Shown here: piece after piece, positions 51,213-60,436 of the stretch
How the letters are laid out: each line of letters begins with the position of its first letter
Position numbering within the stretch: position 1 is the first letter of the stretch
Assembly: GCA_023432985.1 (NCBI GenBank)
Contig: JAEZEQ010000002.1
Location: 27,339-91,338 of the forward strand
Direction: 5' to 3'
DNA: 64,000 bases
Source: Bacteroidota bacterium
Lineage (GTDB): Bacteria; Bacteroidota; Bacteroidia; CAIKAF01
The notes under the pieces: generated by a model
Seen by the model: the letters and a program-made list of their open reading frames with translations, nothing else
What the model was told of the DNA's origin: nothing
The model's database searches: none
Made by a program: the position numbers and the translations under genes

Positions 51213-52277
51213 TTGAAAATCTCTAAGGAATTTAAAATTGGCCTGGTAGTAATTGTTGCATTGGTTGCTTCATTTCTGGGTTTCAATCTTTTGAAAGGGA
51301 AGAACTTATTCTCTTCTTCTATGACTTTATATGCCGTTTATGCGGATGTGAACGGCCTTACGCCTTCCTGTCCCGTAAAGGTTAACGGATACAAAATTGG
51401 AGTGGTGGAAGATGTGAGTTTTATTCCCAATGATAAAAATGGCCGTCTTTTGGTGACCATGCGTATTGACGAGAAAAATTTTGTAATCGGAAAAGGTACC
51501 ATTGCCCGAATAGGAGGGGATTTATTGGGGAGTAAAACCATAAATCTGACTCCCAACTTACAAGGGGCTCCTGTTGCCGAAGGCGATACGCTGTATTCAG
51601 AACTGGAAGTAGGTCTCGAGGAGCAGGTGAATCAAATCATTGCACCCCTTAAAGTAAAAGTCGAGAATCTTATCTCATCTGTCGACACCATTGTGGTCTC
51701 TTTTAAAGAGATTTTTGATGAAGATGGAATGAAGAATGTGAAAATGGGATTGGGCTCTTTGCGTGCTACCATACAGGGTGTAGAGGTGGCAATTGGACAA
51801 GTGAATGGTTTGTTGAGTTCGGAAACCCCTAAAATCGGGAATATTATGACGAATCTCGAAAGTTTTACCGCAAATATTAAAGACAATAATGCCGAAATTA
51901 CCAATATTCTACAAAATGTATCTCAGTTTTCCGATAGCCTGAAAACGGTACGCATCAACGAAACCATCAATCAGGTCAATAAGATTGTGGCCGATTTAGA
52001 CGAAATAGTGGTGAAGGTGAATAAAGGTGAAGGTAGTCTGGGTGCTTTGGTAAACGAAAAAGGGTTGTATAACAAACTCGATAGTGCCGCATTTAATCTC
52101 AATTATCTTATAGAGGATATTAAGCGAAATCCGGGTGATTATGTGCATATAAATCTGATTAAAATCGGTGGAGGAAATAAAGAAAAGAGAGCGAAAAAGG
52201 ACAGTAATGCCGTGAGAAATGAGGAAACAGAAATGAGTATACCTCTAAAAGATACGCCGTCCGATACCGCTAAATAA
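51213..52277 (+). CDS. MlaD/MCE-family phospholipid transport protein
   Basis: 354 residues. N-terminal membrane helix (about 8-26), a single MCE domain (about 38-115: YADVNGLTPSCPVKVNGYKI, RIGGDLLGSKTINL), then a long helical region of about 200 residues and a Lys-rich tail. MlaD binds the periplasmic side of the MlaFEDB lipid transporter; the ATPase and permease genes are not here. Start codon is TTG at 51213; no in-frame ATG precedes it. Confidence 0.92.
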   Translation: MKISKEFKIGLVVIVALVASFLGFNLLKGKNLFSSSMTLYAVYADVNGLTPSCPVKVNGYKIGVVEDVSFIPNDKNGRLLVTMRIDEKNFVIGKGTIARIGGDLLGSKTINLTPNLQGAPVAEGDTLYSELEVGLEEQVNQIIAPLKVKVENLISSVDTIVVSFKEIFDEDGMKNVKMGLGSLRATIQGVEVAIGQVNGLLSSETPKIGNIMTNLESFTANIKDNNAEITNILQNVSQFSDSLKTVRINETINQVNKIVADLDEIVVKVNKGEGSLGALVNEKGLYNKLDSAAFNLNYLIEDIKRNPGDYVHINLIKIGGGNKEKRAKKDSNAVRNEETEMSIPLKDTPSDTAK

Positions 52278-52289
52278 AGCAGAAAAACA

Positions 52290-52297
52290 TAGTTTTG
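52290..52297 (+). promoter_or_regulatory. -7 element upstream of the Fe-S protein genes
   Basis: TAGTTTTG 25 bases before the ATG at 52322. No -33 match; could be chance in AT-rich DNA. Confidence 0.38.
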
Positions 52298-52321
52298 TAT
52301 AAGAATATTTAATCAATCGAC

Positions 52322-53659
52322 ATGATGGATCTATTGAAGTTTGCCCCACAAATAGTATTTATTTTGGCTCTCGCTGCCGGAGTCGGCTTGTTTGCACGAA
52401 ACGCACTGAAAATAGTTCGAAATATACGACTCGGAAAGCCGGTGAACCGCACCGATAATAAGGCCGAACGTATGAAAACTATGTTGCTCGTTGCCTTAGG
52501 TCAAGGCAAAATGTTTACGCGACCTTTGGCCGCAGTAATGCACCTATTTGTATATATAGGCTTTGTGATTATCAATATAGAGGTTATAGAAATCGTATTA
52601 GACGGCATACTTGGTACGCATCGTATCCTGGCTTTTACCGGTTCTTTTTATTCCTTTCTGATTGCCTCATTCGAAATCCTCGCTTTCTTGGTAATCCTTG
52701 GCTGTGTGGTCTTTTTCATACGCCGTAATTCGGGTTCCGTACAACGTTTGCTTAGTAAAGGTGACCTAAGTGGATGGCCCTCCAGAGACGGAAATATGAT
52801 TCTGATTACCGAGATTCTCCTGATGACCGCTTTTTTAAGTACCAATGCCGCTGATGCGATCTTGCAATCTCGCGGTGCAGCACATTATACCCTGGCCGGT
52901 TCTTTCCCTATATCCGGATTGATTCAGCCTTTGTATGAAGGCTTGAGCAGTGAATCTCTAATTGCCATTGAACGCTTTGGATGGTGGTTCCATATACTCG
53001 GAATTTTGGCATTTGCGAATTATTTGCCCTATTCCAAACATTTACACATTATCCTGGCTTTCCCTAATACCTATTTTAGCCGTTTGACGCCTAAAGGACA
53101 GTTGACAAATCTCGAAAGTGTGACCAAAGAAGTGCAATTGATGCTGGATCCCAATGCCGACCCATTTGCCCCTGCCGATCCCAATGCCCCTATACCCAGC
53201 TTCGGTGCAAAGGATGTAACGGATCTTAGCTGGAAGCAATTGTTGGACGCATATACGTGTACGGAATGTGGCCGATGCACCAGCGTATGCCCGGCCAATC
53301 AAACCGGAAAACTTTTATCCCCCCGCAAAATTATGATGTCTACCCGCGATCGCTTGACGGATGTGGGAAAATGGATAGATGCCAATGGAAAGGATGCTAA
53401 GCCCGAAAATGCATTGCTCCACGATTATATAAGTGCCGAAGAACTTTGGGCGTGTACAACCTGCAACGCTTGCGCCGAAATTTGTCCGGTTAATATAGAT
53501 CCCGTTTCTATTATTATTGACCTCAGACGTAGTCTGGTTATGGAAGAGAGTGCCGCCCCGGCTCCGCTTAATACTATGTTCTCGAATATAGAAAATAATG
53601 CTGCACCATGGCAATTCTCGCAAGCAGACCGGTTGAACTGGACACAGGAATTAAATTAA
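52322..53659 (+). CDS. Membrane-bound [4Fe-4S] protein (HdrC/NarI-like fusion)
   Basis: 445 residues. Five or so membrane helices in the first 240 residues (nitrate-reductase gamma-like), then a soluble part with two cubane motifs: YTCTECGRCTSVCPANQTG and WACTTCNACAEICPVNI. With the CCG-domain protein downstream it resembles heterodisulfide-reductase-like (HdrCB, LutA/GlpC type) redox pairs. Electron donor and acceptor are unknown. Fixed order in Bacteroidota after mlaD (from memory). Confidence 0.86.
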   Translation: MMDLLKFAPQIVFILALAAGVGLFARNALKIVRNIRLGKPVNRTDNKAERMKTMLLVALGQGKMFTRPLAAVMHLFVYIGFVIINIEVIEIVLDGILGTHRILAFTGSFYSFLIASFEILAFLVILGCVVFFIRRNSGSVQRLLSKGDLSGWPSRDGNMILITEILLMTAFLSTNAADAILQSRGAAHYTLAGSFPISGLIQPLYEGLSSESLIAIERFGWWFHILGILAFANYLPYSKHLHIILAFPNTYFSRLTPKGQLTNLESVTKEVQLMLDPNADPFAPADPNAPIPSFGAKDVTDLSWKQLLDAYTCTECGRCTSVCPANQTGKLLSPRKIMMSTRDRLTDVGKWIDANGKDAKPENALLHDYISAEELWACTTCNACAEICPVNIDPVSIIIDLRRSLVMEESAAPAPLNTMFSNIENNAAPWQFSQADRLNWTQELN

Positions 53660-53681
53660 TACAAAAAATTGAAGAGATAAG

Positions 53682-54470
53682 ATGAGCGATATTCAAGTGA
53701 AAACAATGGCCGAAATGGTCGGCGCCGGAATGGAACCCGAGGTTTTATTCTGGGTAGGTTGCGCCGGAAGTTTTGATGATAAAGCCAAAAGTGTAACCAA
53801 AGCTTTTGTGAAAATTTTACATAATGCACAAATCTCTTTTGCCGTTTTAGGATCGGAAGAAGGTTGCAGCGGAGACCCGGCCAAAAGAGCAGGAAATGAG
53901 TTCTTGTTCCAAATGCAGGCCATGCAAAATATTCAAACCATGAATGCTTACGGCGTGAAGAAAGTGGTCGCTACTTGCCCCCACTGCTTTAATACGCTCA
54001 AAAATGAATATCCCGAATTGGGCGGACAGTACGAAGTACTGCACCATACACAATTTCTGCAAAAACTTATTGATGAAGGCCGGCTCAAAATTGAAGGCGG
54101 TGCCTTTCAAGGAAAAAAAATTACCTATCACGACGCTTGTTACCTCGGAAGAGGTAATAATGAATATGAAGCCCCGCGCTCTCTGATCGAAAAACTGGAT
54201 GCCGCTTTGGTCGAAATGCCCCGAAATAAGAAAAATGGTTTCTGCTGCGGAGCCGGCGGTGCACAAATGTTCAAAGAAGCAGAAAAGGGAAGTAAAGAGG
54301 TAAATGTGGAAAGAAGTGAAGAGGCTATTGCCCAAAATCCCCAAGTTATCGCCGTAGGCTGCCCCTTCTGTAAAACCATGATGGCCGACGGTGTGAAGCA
54401 TTTCGAAAAAGAAGATCAGATTCAAGTGCTCGATCTGGCCGAATTAATTGCACAAGCTAAAGAATTGTAA
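53682..54470 (+). CDS. CCG-domain (heterodisulfide reductase B-like) Fe-S protein
   Basis: 262 residues with two CCG repeats: VGCAGSFDDKA ... CSGDPAKR ... CPHCFN, and YHDACYLGRGN ... GFCCGAGGAQMF ... GCPFCKTMM. HdrB-type domains hold [4Fe-4S] clusters of unusual type and act in disulfide or quinone redox chemistry. It is the soluble partner of the preceding membrane Fe-S protein, 22 bases upstream; overlaps the next gene by 1 base. Confidence 0.9.
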   Translation: MSDIQVKTMAEMVGAGMEPEVLFWVGCAGSFDDKAKSVTKAFVKILHNAQISFAVLGSEEGCSGDPAKRAGNEFLFQMQAMQNIQTMNAYGVKKVVATCPHCFNTLKNEYPELGGQYEVLHHTQFLQKLIDEGRLKIEGGAFQGKKITYHDACYLGRGNNEYEAPRSLIEKLDAALVEMPRNKKNGFCCGAGGAQMFKEAEKGSKEVNVERSEEAIAQNPQVIAVGCPFCKTMMADGVKHFEKEDQIQVLDLAELIAQAKEL

Positions 54471-54934
54471 TGACTCTATTGAACGAACTCCCGCCTTCCT
54501 CGCGTGTGTGGATTTTTAAAGCCGACCGATTCCTTACGGAGGATGAAATTAGTCAGCTCCAAAACGAAATTGCACTGTTCATGCCCCAATGGGCCGCACA
54601 TGGTAAAAAATTATACGCCGCAGGCGAAATCGTAGATGCCTTGTGGCTAGTTATCGCACTCGATCAAACCAAGGAAAATGCCTCGGGTTGCTCCATCGAT
54701 TCGCTTACACGTTGGATCAATACACTCGAGCAGAAATGGAACTTGTCTTTTACCAATAGACTCCTCTTGGCCTATACCGATCAGGATCAAATTAAATTAG
54801 CACCCCTTCAAAACCTGACTCAACACGGCCTACACGCCCAAAGCCTCGTATACGACGATACCGTGCAAACGCTGGGCGAATTTTTTAATAGAAAAGTGAA
54901 GGCTCAGGATTGCTGGGTGAAACGGTTTTTGTAA
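54470..54934 (+). CDS. Conserved Bacteroidota protein (often called ABC transporter ATPase)
   Basis: 154 residues. I recognise the SRVWIFKADRFLTEDEIS start, a GKKLYAAGEIVDALWLVIAL middle and the SGCSIDSLTR motif; the family is usually annotated as ABC transporter ATPase. No Walker A, Walker B or LSGGQ motif is present, so that name is not supported. The conserved Cys in GCSID could be functional. It overlaps the HdrB-like gene by 1 base and probably works with the Fe-S pair. Confidence 0.72.
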   Translation: MTLLNELPPSSRVWIFKADRFLTEDEISQLQNEIALFMPQWAAHGKKLYAAGEIVDALWLVIALDQTKENASGCSIDSLTRWINTLEQKWNLSFTNRLLLAYTDQDQIKLAPLQNLTQHGLHAQSLVYDDTVQTLGEFFNRKVKAQDCWVKRFL

Positions 54935-55022
54935 CTCTTTTTTTTTTTTTTCGGATTCGGATAGAGAAAGTTAGACTTTTTTTTATCCCCATTTCTTGCG
55001 TCTGTATTTTATGTTGACTATA

Positions 55023-55047
55023 TTATTGTCGCTGATTTTGACAATAA
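55023..55047. promoter_or_regulatory. 25-bp palindrome before dinB (candidate operator)
   Basis: TTATTGTC (55023-55030), 9-base centre, GACAATAA (55040-55047). Arms are perfect, and the element overlaps a possible -7 box (TGATTTTG at 55033-55040) 12 bases before the dinB ATG. Position fits repression of the polymerase cassette. Confidence 0.5.
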
Positions 55048-55059
55048 AAATGGCATAAT

Positions 55060-56211
55060 ATGGAGCGCGCAATTTTGCATTTGGATCTAGATTCTTTTTT
55101 TATTTCGGTAGAACGTCTGCGTAATAGCGCATTGAACGGGAAAGCGGTTATTGTTGGCGGAACGGGCGAAAGGGGAGTGGTGGCATCATGCAGCTATGAA
55201 GCCCGTGCCTTTGGTGTGCATTCGGCTATGCCTATGCGTATGGCGCTGCGATTATGCCCGCATGCAATTGTGCTTAAAGGCGATTTTGACGCTTATACCA
55301 AGTACTCTCATTTGGTAACTCAAGTCGTTGCCGATAAAGTACCCCTGTTCGAAAAGGCTTCTATTGATGAGTTTTATGCCGATTTTAGCGGATTGGAACG
55401 CTTTCATGGCATCTTCCTCTTTGCTGAAGAATTGGAAAAATCTATACGGAATGAAGTCGGATTGCCTATTTCATTCGGATTGTCGGAAAATAAAACCGTG
55501 TCTAAAGTAGCCACAGGCGAAGCTAAACCCAAAGGTAAATTGTGGGTGAAACACGGATCTGAAGTCGAATTTATGGCGCCTCTATCCGTGAAAAAAATTC
55601 CGGGAATCGGACCCAAAACAGCCCTTAGTCTGAAAGGAATGGGCGTAGAACGTATTAAAACCCTGCAAGAAATTCCCCTCGAAGCCCTCCGGGCCGCCTT
55701 TGGAAATAACGGGCTCTGGATGCACCGAAAAGCTCATGGTATCGATTCCTCGCCGGTGGAACCTTATTCCGAACAAAAAAGTATCTCGACCGAACAAACA
55801 TTTGAGGTCGATTCCTCAGACCCTAAAATGATCGAAGATACCTTGCTGAAAATGTGTGGCGAGCTCTGTTTCGAACTCCGAAAAATGAAAAAACTTAGCG
55901 CCTGTGTCAGTGTTAAGGTGAGATATGCCGACTTCGACACGCATAGCAAACAAAAACAAATCGCCTATACAGCCGCCGATCACCAGATTGTACCCGTGGT
56001 TAAGGAACTCTTCCGAAATCTCTACCAAAGACGACTGAGAATAAGACTCGTCGGACTGCGCTTTACGAATCTCGTGCACGGACACTATCAAATTCATATG
56101 TTCGACGATAGTGTAGAGAAAATTAAACTGTATCAAGCTATGGATTATCTCAAATCTCGCTACGGAACCAATTGCCTGAGTCTCGCCGCTACCCTTCAAA
56201 CTAAGAAATAA
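55060..56211 (+). CDS. dinB: DNA polymerase IV (Y family)
   Basis: 383 residues. Catalytic motifs LHLDLDSFFISVE and ASIDEFYADFSG are complete, so the enzyme should be active; the steric-gate aromatic is Phe in SFFISVE. Helix-hairpin-helix near IPGIGPKTALSLKGMG, little-finger domain (about 235-345) and a short C-terminal tail with no clear clamp-binding motif (ends LAATLQTKK). Error-prone translesion synthesis. Overlaps the DnaE-like gene by 1 base. Confidence 0.94.
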   Translation: MERAILHLDLDSFFISVERLRNSALNGKAVIVGGTGERGVVASCSYEARAFGVHSAMPMRMALRLCPHAIVLKGDFDAYTKYSHLVTQVVADKVPLFEKASIDEFYADFSGLERFHGIFLFAEELEKSIRNEVGLPISFGLSENKTVSKVATGEAKPKGKLWVKHGSEVEFMAPLSVKKIPGIGPKTALSLKGMGVERIKTLQEIPLEALRAAFGNNGLWMHRKAHGIDSSPVEPYSEQKSISTEQTFEVDSSDPKMIEDTLLKMCGELCFELRKMKKLSACVSVKVRYADFDTHSKQKQIAYTAADHQIVPVVKELFRNLYQRRLRIRLVGLRFTNLVHGHYQIHMFDDSVEKIKLYQAMDYLKSRYGTNCLSLAATLQTKK

Positions 56212-59159
56212 TGTACCTCAATTGCCATACTTTCTACAGCTTTAAATATGGCACGCTGTCGCCTCAACGTCTGCTCGATAAAGCGGAAGAACTCGGTATA
56301 GACAGCCTCGTTGTCACCGATATCAATAATACATCCGCCTGCTGGGAAATCTATGCATTGGCCCGAAATAAAGGCATTAAGCTGTGCTTCGGAATTGACT
56401 TCAGAAATGAAAATATATCCCGCTTTATCGCTATTGCACAAAATCCGGACGGATTCGAGGAAATTAACAGATATCTCTCTTATCACGCTCTCCATAATCT
56501 CGAATTCCCCGAAAGAGCACCCGAATTTAAACATGCTTTTGTCGTTTATCCCTTCCAGCATAAATTCTTTTTTAGCCTGCGCGAAAAGGAATTTATGGGC
56601 ATACAAATAAGCGATCTCAATAGGTTTACAACCTCCGTATGGCGCAATTACCTCCATAAATGCCTCGCCCTTTTGCCGGTTAATTTTATTAGCCGTAAGG
56701 ATTATCAAACCCATCGCATTTTGAGCGCTATGCGTAATAATACCTTGCTAAGTCACCTCGATCCGGGGCAACTCGCATCGCATACCCACGTGTTTATGCC
56801 CAAAAATGTGCTGTACCAAAAGTTTGCCGCTTATCCCAAACTCCTCGATAATGCCCAATCCCTGCTCCAACAATGTAGTATGGATATGGACTTTTCTACA
56901 CCCAAAAACAAGAAATTTTTCTTCCATAATGCAGAAACGGATATACAAATGCTCCGCCATAAAGCCGAAAAAGGAGCCATATACCGATACGGAAAATTAA
57001 CATCCGAAATCAAAGCCCGAATGGAAAAGGAATTGGATATTATCATCCGGAAAAATTTTGTAGCCTATTTTCTCATTAATGAAGATATTATACGCTTTGC
57101 TACACAACGCGGATTTTTTCACGTGGGAAGAGGTAGCGGAGCAAATAGCCTGATCGCATATTGCCTGGGAATTACCAATGTGGATCCTATGGAACTGGAC
57201 CTCTATTTCGAACGCTTTATCAATCTACACCGCTCCTCTGCACCCGATTTCGATATAGATTTCTCCTGGAAAGATCGGGATGAAGTGATCGCTTATCTGC
57301 TGCAAAAATATGGAGAAGAACATGCCTGCCAACTCGCCGCATTTAATACCATACAAGCCAAATCTGCTATACGAGAATTGTGTAAAGTGGCCGGATTGCC
57401 CAAGTCCGAAGCCGAACTTTTTATCCGAAATTTTAGAAAAAATAAACCCAAAGGCGAACTGGAAAATCGAATCTATACCTATGCCGAACATCTTACAGAT
57501 TTTCCCTCGCACCTGAGTATTCATGCCGGAGGTATTCTTATTTCGGAAGAACCTATTTACCGATACACTGCCATGCATTTCCCCCCAAAAGGCTTCCCCG
57601 TTTCCCGATTCGATATGCATACAGCCGAAAATATAGGCTTGTATAAATTCGATATACTCAGTCAGAGAGGCCTCGGCCATATTAAGGATACGGTGAATTA
57701 CGTGAAACAGAGAAAAGGAATTGAAATAGATATTCATAATACAAAACCCTTTTTTTCGGATCCGGAAATTGTTGATTTACTCCAGACTGGAAATACAATG
57801 GGCTGCTTTTATGTGGAATCGCCTGCTATGCGAACCCTCCTGCAAAAATTGAAATGTAAAACCTATCCCGAACTGGTTGCAGCCAGTAGTATCATTAGAC
57901 CGGGTGTGGCACGAAGTGGTATGATGCGCACTTTTATTCAACGACACAGATACCCCGAATCTAGAAAGGAAATGCATCCGGTTTTGGCCGAATTAATGCC
58001 CGATACATACGGTGTCATGGTCTACCAGGAAGACGTGATTAAGGTGGCTCACCATTTCGGAGAACTTAGTCTCGCCGAAGCGGATGTGCTCCGACGCGGT
58101 ATGAGCGGTAAATCCCGATCTAAAGATGAATTTAATAAGGTGAAAAATCAGTTCTTTTTTAATTGTAACGCCTCAGGAAAATCGATCCTGGAAACGGAAA
58201 TGATCTGGAAACAAATGGAAAGCTTCGCCGGTTACTCTTTTGCTAAAGGACATTCAGCATCCTTCGCCGTCGAAAGCTACCAAAGCCTTTACCTGAAAGC
58301 CAAATTCCCCCTCGAGTTTTATACCGCCGTTATCAATAATTTCGGAGGCTTTTACCGTACGGCTTTTTATATTAATGAAATGAGAAAATTCGGCGCACAA
58401 ATCGAATTGCCCTGCATCAATCATAGCAATTACCTATCTTCTCTTCAATATGAAAAAACCTTGTTTATTGGATTCGGATTGGTGCAGGATCTCGACGTTA
58501 AAGTGATCGATACCCTTACCTATGAAAGGAATAATAATGGCCCATTCCTCAGTCTCGAAGATTTTGTGGAACGCATGAGAAATGCAAATGTATTGCATAG
58601 CCTCGATCAATTGCTTATCCTGATTCGCGTCGGAGCCCTCAGATGCTTCCAGCTCTCTAAACAACACCTGCTTTGGAAAGCGCATTTGCTTTATCAGAAA
58701 ATGAATCACTCGAAAAGACAAATCGGATCCCAAACTCTATTCGAAAAACCGCCCCTGAATGATATAACTTTGCCCCGCTCGGATACGGGACTTATTGATG
58801 ATGTGAAAGATGAACTGGAATTGCTGGGCTTCCCCGTTCAATTATCATACTTCGATCTGGTTGCAGATAAACCGGCTCATTATGACCGCATCAGTATGGT
58901 GAAAAGCGGACAAAAAGTATGCCTGCTGGGTTGGCTGGTAACTTATAAACCCCTGCGTACCGTGAAAGGCGAATTGATGATATTCGGTACTTTTCTGGAT
59001 GAAGACGGCCGTTGGATCGATACGGTTCATTTTCCCGATTCTGCCGCAAATTACCCCTTTGCCGGCGAAGGTGTATACCTAATTGAAGGCTATGTGAGCG
59101 AAGAATTCGACCTGCTTAGTATAGAGGTCTCTAAAATGAAAAAATTAGCCCTCATCTAA
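56211..59159 (+). CDS. DNA polymerase III alpha-like subunit (DnaE2/ImuC-type)
   Basis: 982 residues, about 180 shorter than replicative DnaE. PHP domain (1-~200) is degenerate: the first His of the usual LHxHS is Asn4 (YLNCHTFYS) and the usual TDH reads T36-D37-I38. Catalytic Asp set PDFDIDFSW is intact, as is GRGSGANSLIAYCLGI. A C-terminal OB fold (about 900-980) is present. Translated together with dinB, it forms a translesion cassette like ImuB-DnaE2; no imuA/sulA-like gene is adjacent. Confidence 0.9.
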   Translation: MYLNCHTFYSFKYGTLSPQRLLDKAEELGIDSLVVTDINNTSACWEIYALARNKGIKLCFGIDFRNENISRFIAIAQNPDGFEEINRYLSYHALHNLEFPERAPEFKHAFVVYPFQHKFFFSLREKEFMGIQISDLNRFTTSVWRNYLHKCLALLPVNFISRKDYQTHRILSAMRNNTLLSHLDPGQLASHTHVFMPKNVLYQKFAAYPKLLDNAQSLLQQCSMDMDFSTPKNKKFFFHNAETDIQMLRHKAEKGAIYRYGKLTSEIKARMEKELDIIIRKNFVAYFLINEDIIRFATQRGFFHVGRGSGANSLIAYCLGITNVDPMELDLYFERFINLHRSSAPDFDIDFSWKDRDEVIAYLLQKYGEEHACQLAAFNTIQAKSAIRELCKVAGLPKSEAELFIRNFRKNKPKGELENRIYTYAEHLTDFPSHLSIHAGGILISEEPIYRYTAMHFPPKGFPVSRFDMHTAENIGLYKFDILSQRGLGHIKDTVNYVKQRKGIEIDIHNTKPFFSDPEIVDLLQTGNTMGCFYVESPAMRTLLQKLKCKTYPELVAASSIIRPGVARSGMMRTFIQRHRYPESRKEMHPVLAELMPDTYGVMVYQEDVIKVAHHFGELSLAEADVLRRGMSGKSRSKDEFNKVKNQFFFNCNASGKSILETEMIWKQMESFAGYSFAKGHSASFAVESYQSLYLKAKFPLEFYTAVINNFGGFYRTAFYINEMRKFGAQIELPCINHSNYLSSLQYEKTLFIGFGLVQDLDVKVIDTLTYERNNNGPFLSLEDFVERMRNANVLHSLDQLLILIRVGALRCFQLSKQHLLWKAHLLYQKMNHSKRQIGSQTLFEKPPLNDITLPRSDTGLIDDVKDELELLGFPVQLSYFDLVADKPAHYDRISMVKSGQKVCLLGWLVTYKPLRTVKGELMIFGTFLDEDGRWIDTVHFPDSAANYPFAGEGVYLIEGYVSEEFDLLSIEVSKMKKLALI

Positions 59160-59171
59160 AGGCTAAAAATG

Positions 59172-60419
59172 CTATTTTTTCTTGCCCTTAAATCGAGCTT
59201 TCGACTTGTTTTCGTATTGCTCGATTTCTTTTAGGATATCTTTTAAATCGGCTGTTTCGGCCGAACTGGTAAGCTTTGTTATCTCATATTCTTTCTTGCT
59301 CATAGCCAGGCGATCTATGGCTTTAGGCAAAATGCGCTCTATGCTTTCTAACATTTCTTCTTCTTCCTTGCTGCAAAATGAAATGGCCAAACCCTTGGAT
59401 CGACCCCGACCCGTACGCCCAATCCTGTGCACATAGTTCTCGGCCCTGTCGGGTAAATCGTAATTAACCACCAAATCAACCCCCGGTATGTCGATGCCGC
59501 GAGCACTTACATCGGTCGCAATAAGTAAACGACTTTCCCCTTTTTTAAATGCCTCTAATACCCGGTTACGCTCTGCCTGATCTTTATCTCCATGCAAGGT
59601 TAAACTTTGTATATCTACCCGCAACATGGCTTGTGACACCCGCTCGGCACGCACTTTGGTACGCACAAATACAAGGATTTTTTTATCCGCATTATCTTGA
59701 ACCACACGCTCCAGAAAAAAACGCTTATCGTCCATCTCTACAAATATAACGCTGTGCTCCACATTCTTGGAAACCGGATCTTTCGGAGAAATTTGTATAC
59801 GTATGGCTTTCTGATGTACAAATTTATAAGCCAGTTTTTTTATTTTATTATCTATGGTCGCACTGAAAAATAAGGTCTGACGCCTGGAAGGTAAATGCTT
59901 TTGTAAATCATGTATATCGCGGCTAAACTTCTCGTCCAACATGCGGTCAGCCTCATCTAAAATGAAAAACTCTACATGCTTTAAATGAAATATTTGCTGC
60001 GAAATAAAATCGAATAATCGACCCGGAGTGGCAATGAGTATGTCGCTCCCGTCTATTAACTCGTCTATCTGAGGCTCTTGATCTACACCCCCATGTAAAA
60101 CACGTATTTTTAATGCACTGTATTTCCCGATTTTTTCAAATACACTATAGAGCTGCAAGGCCAATTCGCGCGTTGGTACCAATATCAAACAACGCACCGA
60201 ACCCTGCTTCAGCTCTTTTTTGGTCTTACTCAACATGCTGATAACCGGAATGGCAAATGCTGCCGTTTTTCCCGTTCCTGTTTGTGCTATGGCCAAGACA
60301 TCTTCCCGCTTCAATATTGAAGGTATACACTTATACTGAATGTCGGTGGGACGAAGGAACCCCAACTCGTCTAAACTTTTTTTTATTTCTTCCTGTATGG
60401 GATATTCACTGAATTTCAT
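59172..60419 (-). CDS. DEAD-box RNA helicase (RhlE-like)
   Basis: 415 residues. Q motif (FLRPTDIQYKCIP), Walker A AQTGTGKTAAFAIP, PTRELALQ, DEADRMLDE, SAT, and C-terminal YVHRIGRTGRG. A short basic tail follows (KARFKGKKK). RNA unwinding in ribosome assembly or decay, often cold-induced. It converges with the DnaE-like gene at 12 bases; no terminator is visible. Confidence 0.94.
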   Translation of the reverse strand: MKFSEYPIQEEIKKSLDELGFLRPTDIQYKCIPSILKREDVLAIAQTGTGKTAAFAIPVISMLSKTKKELKQGSVRCLILVPTRELALQLYSVFEKIGKYSALKIRVLHGGVDQEPQIDELIDGSDILIATPGRLFDFISQQIFHLKHVEFFILDEADRMLDEKFSRDIHDLQKHLPSRRQTLFFSATIDNKIKKLAYKFVHQKAIRIQISPKDPVSKNVEHSVIFVEMDDKRFFLERVVQDNADKKILVFVRTKVRAERVSQAMLRVDIQSLTLHGDKDQAERNRVLEAFKKGESRLLIATDVSARGIDIPGVDLVVNYDLPDRAENYVHRIGRTGRGRSKGLAISFCSKEEEEMLESIERILPKAIDRLAMSKKEYEITKLTSSAETADLKDILKEIEQYENKSKARFKGKKK

Positions 60420-60436
60420 ATGGCCTTATTACTGTG

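Noticed and set aside
56196..56714. 172-codon frame opposite the DnaE-like gene start
   Set aside because: Shadow frame; the plus-strand polymerase sequence is unambiguous.
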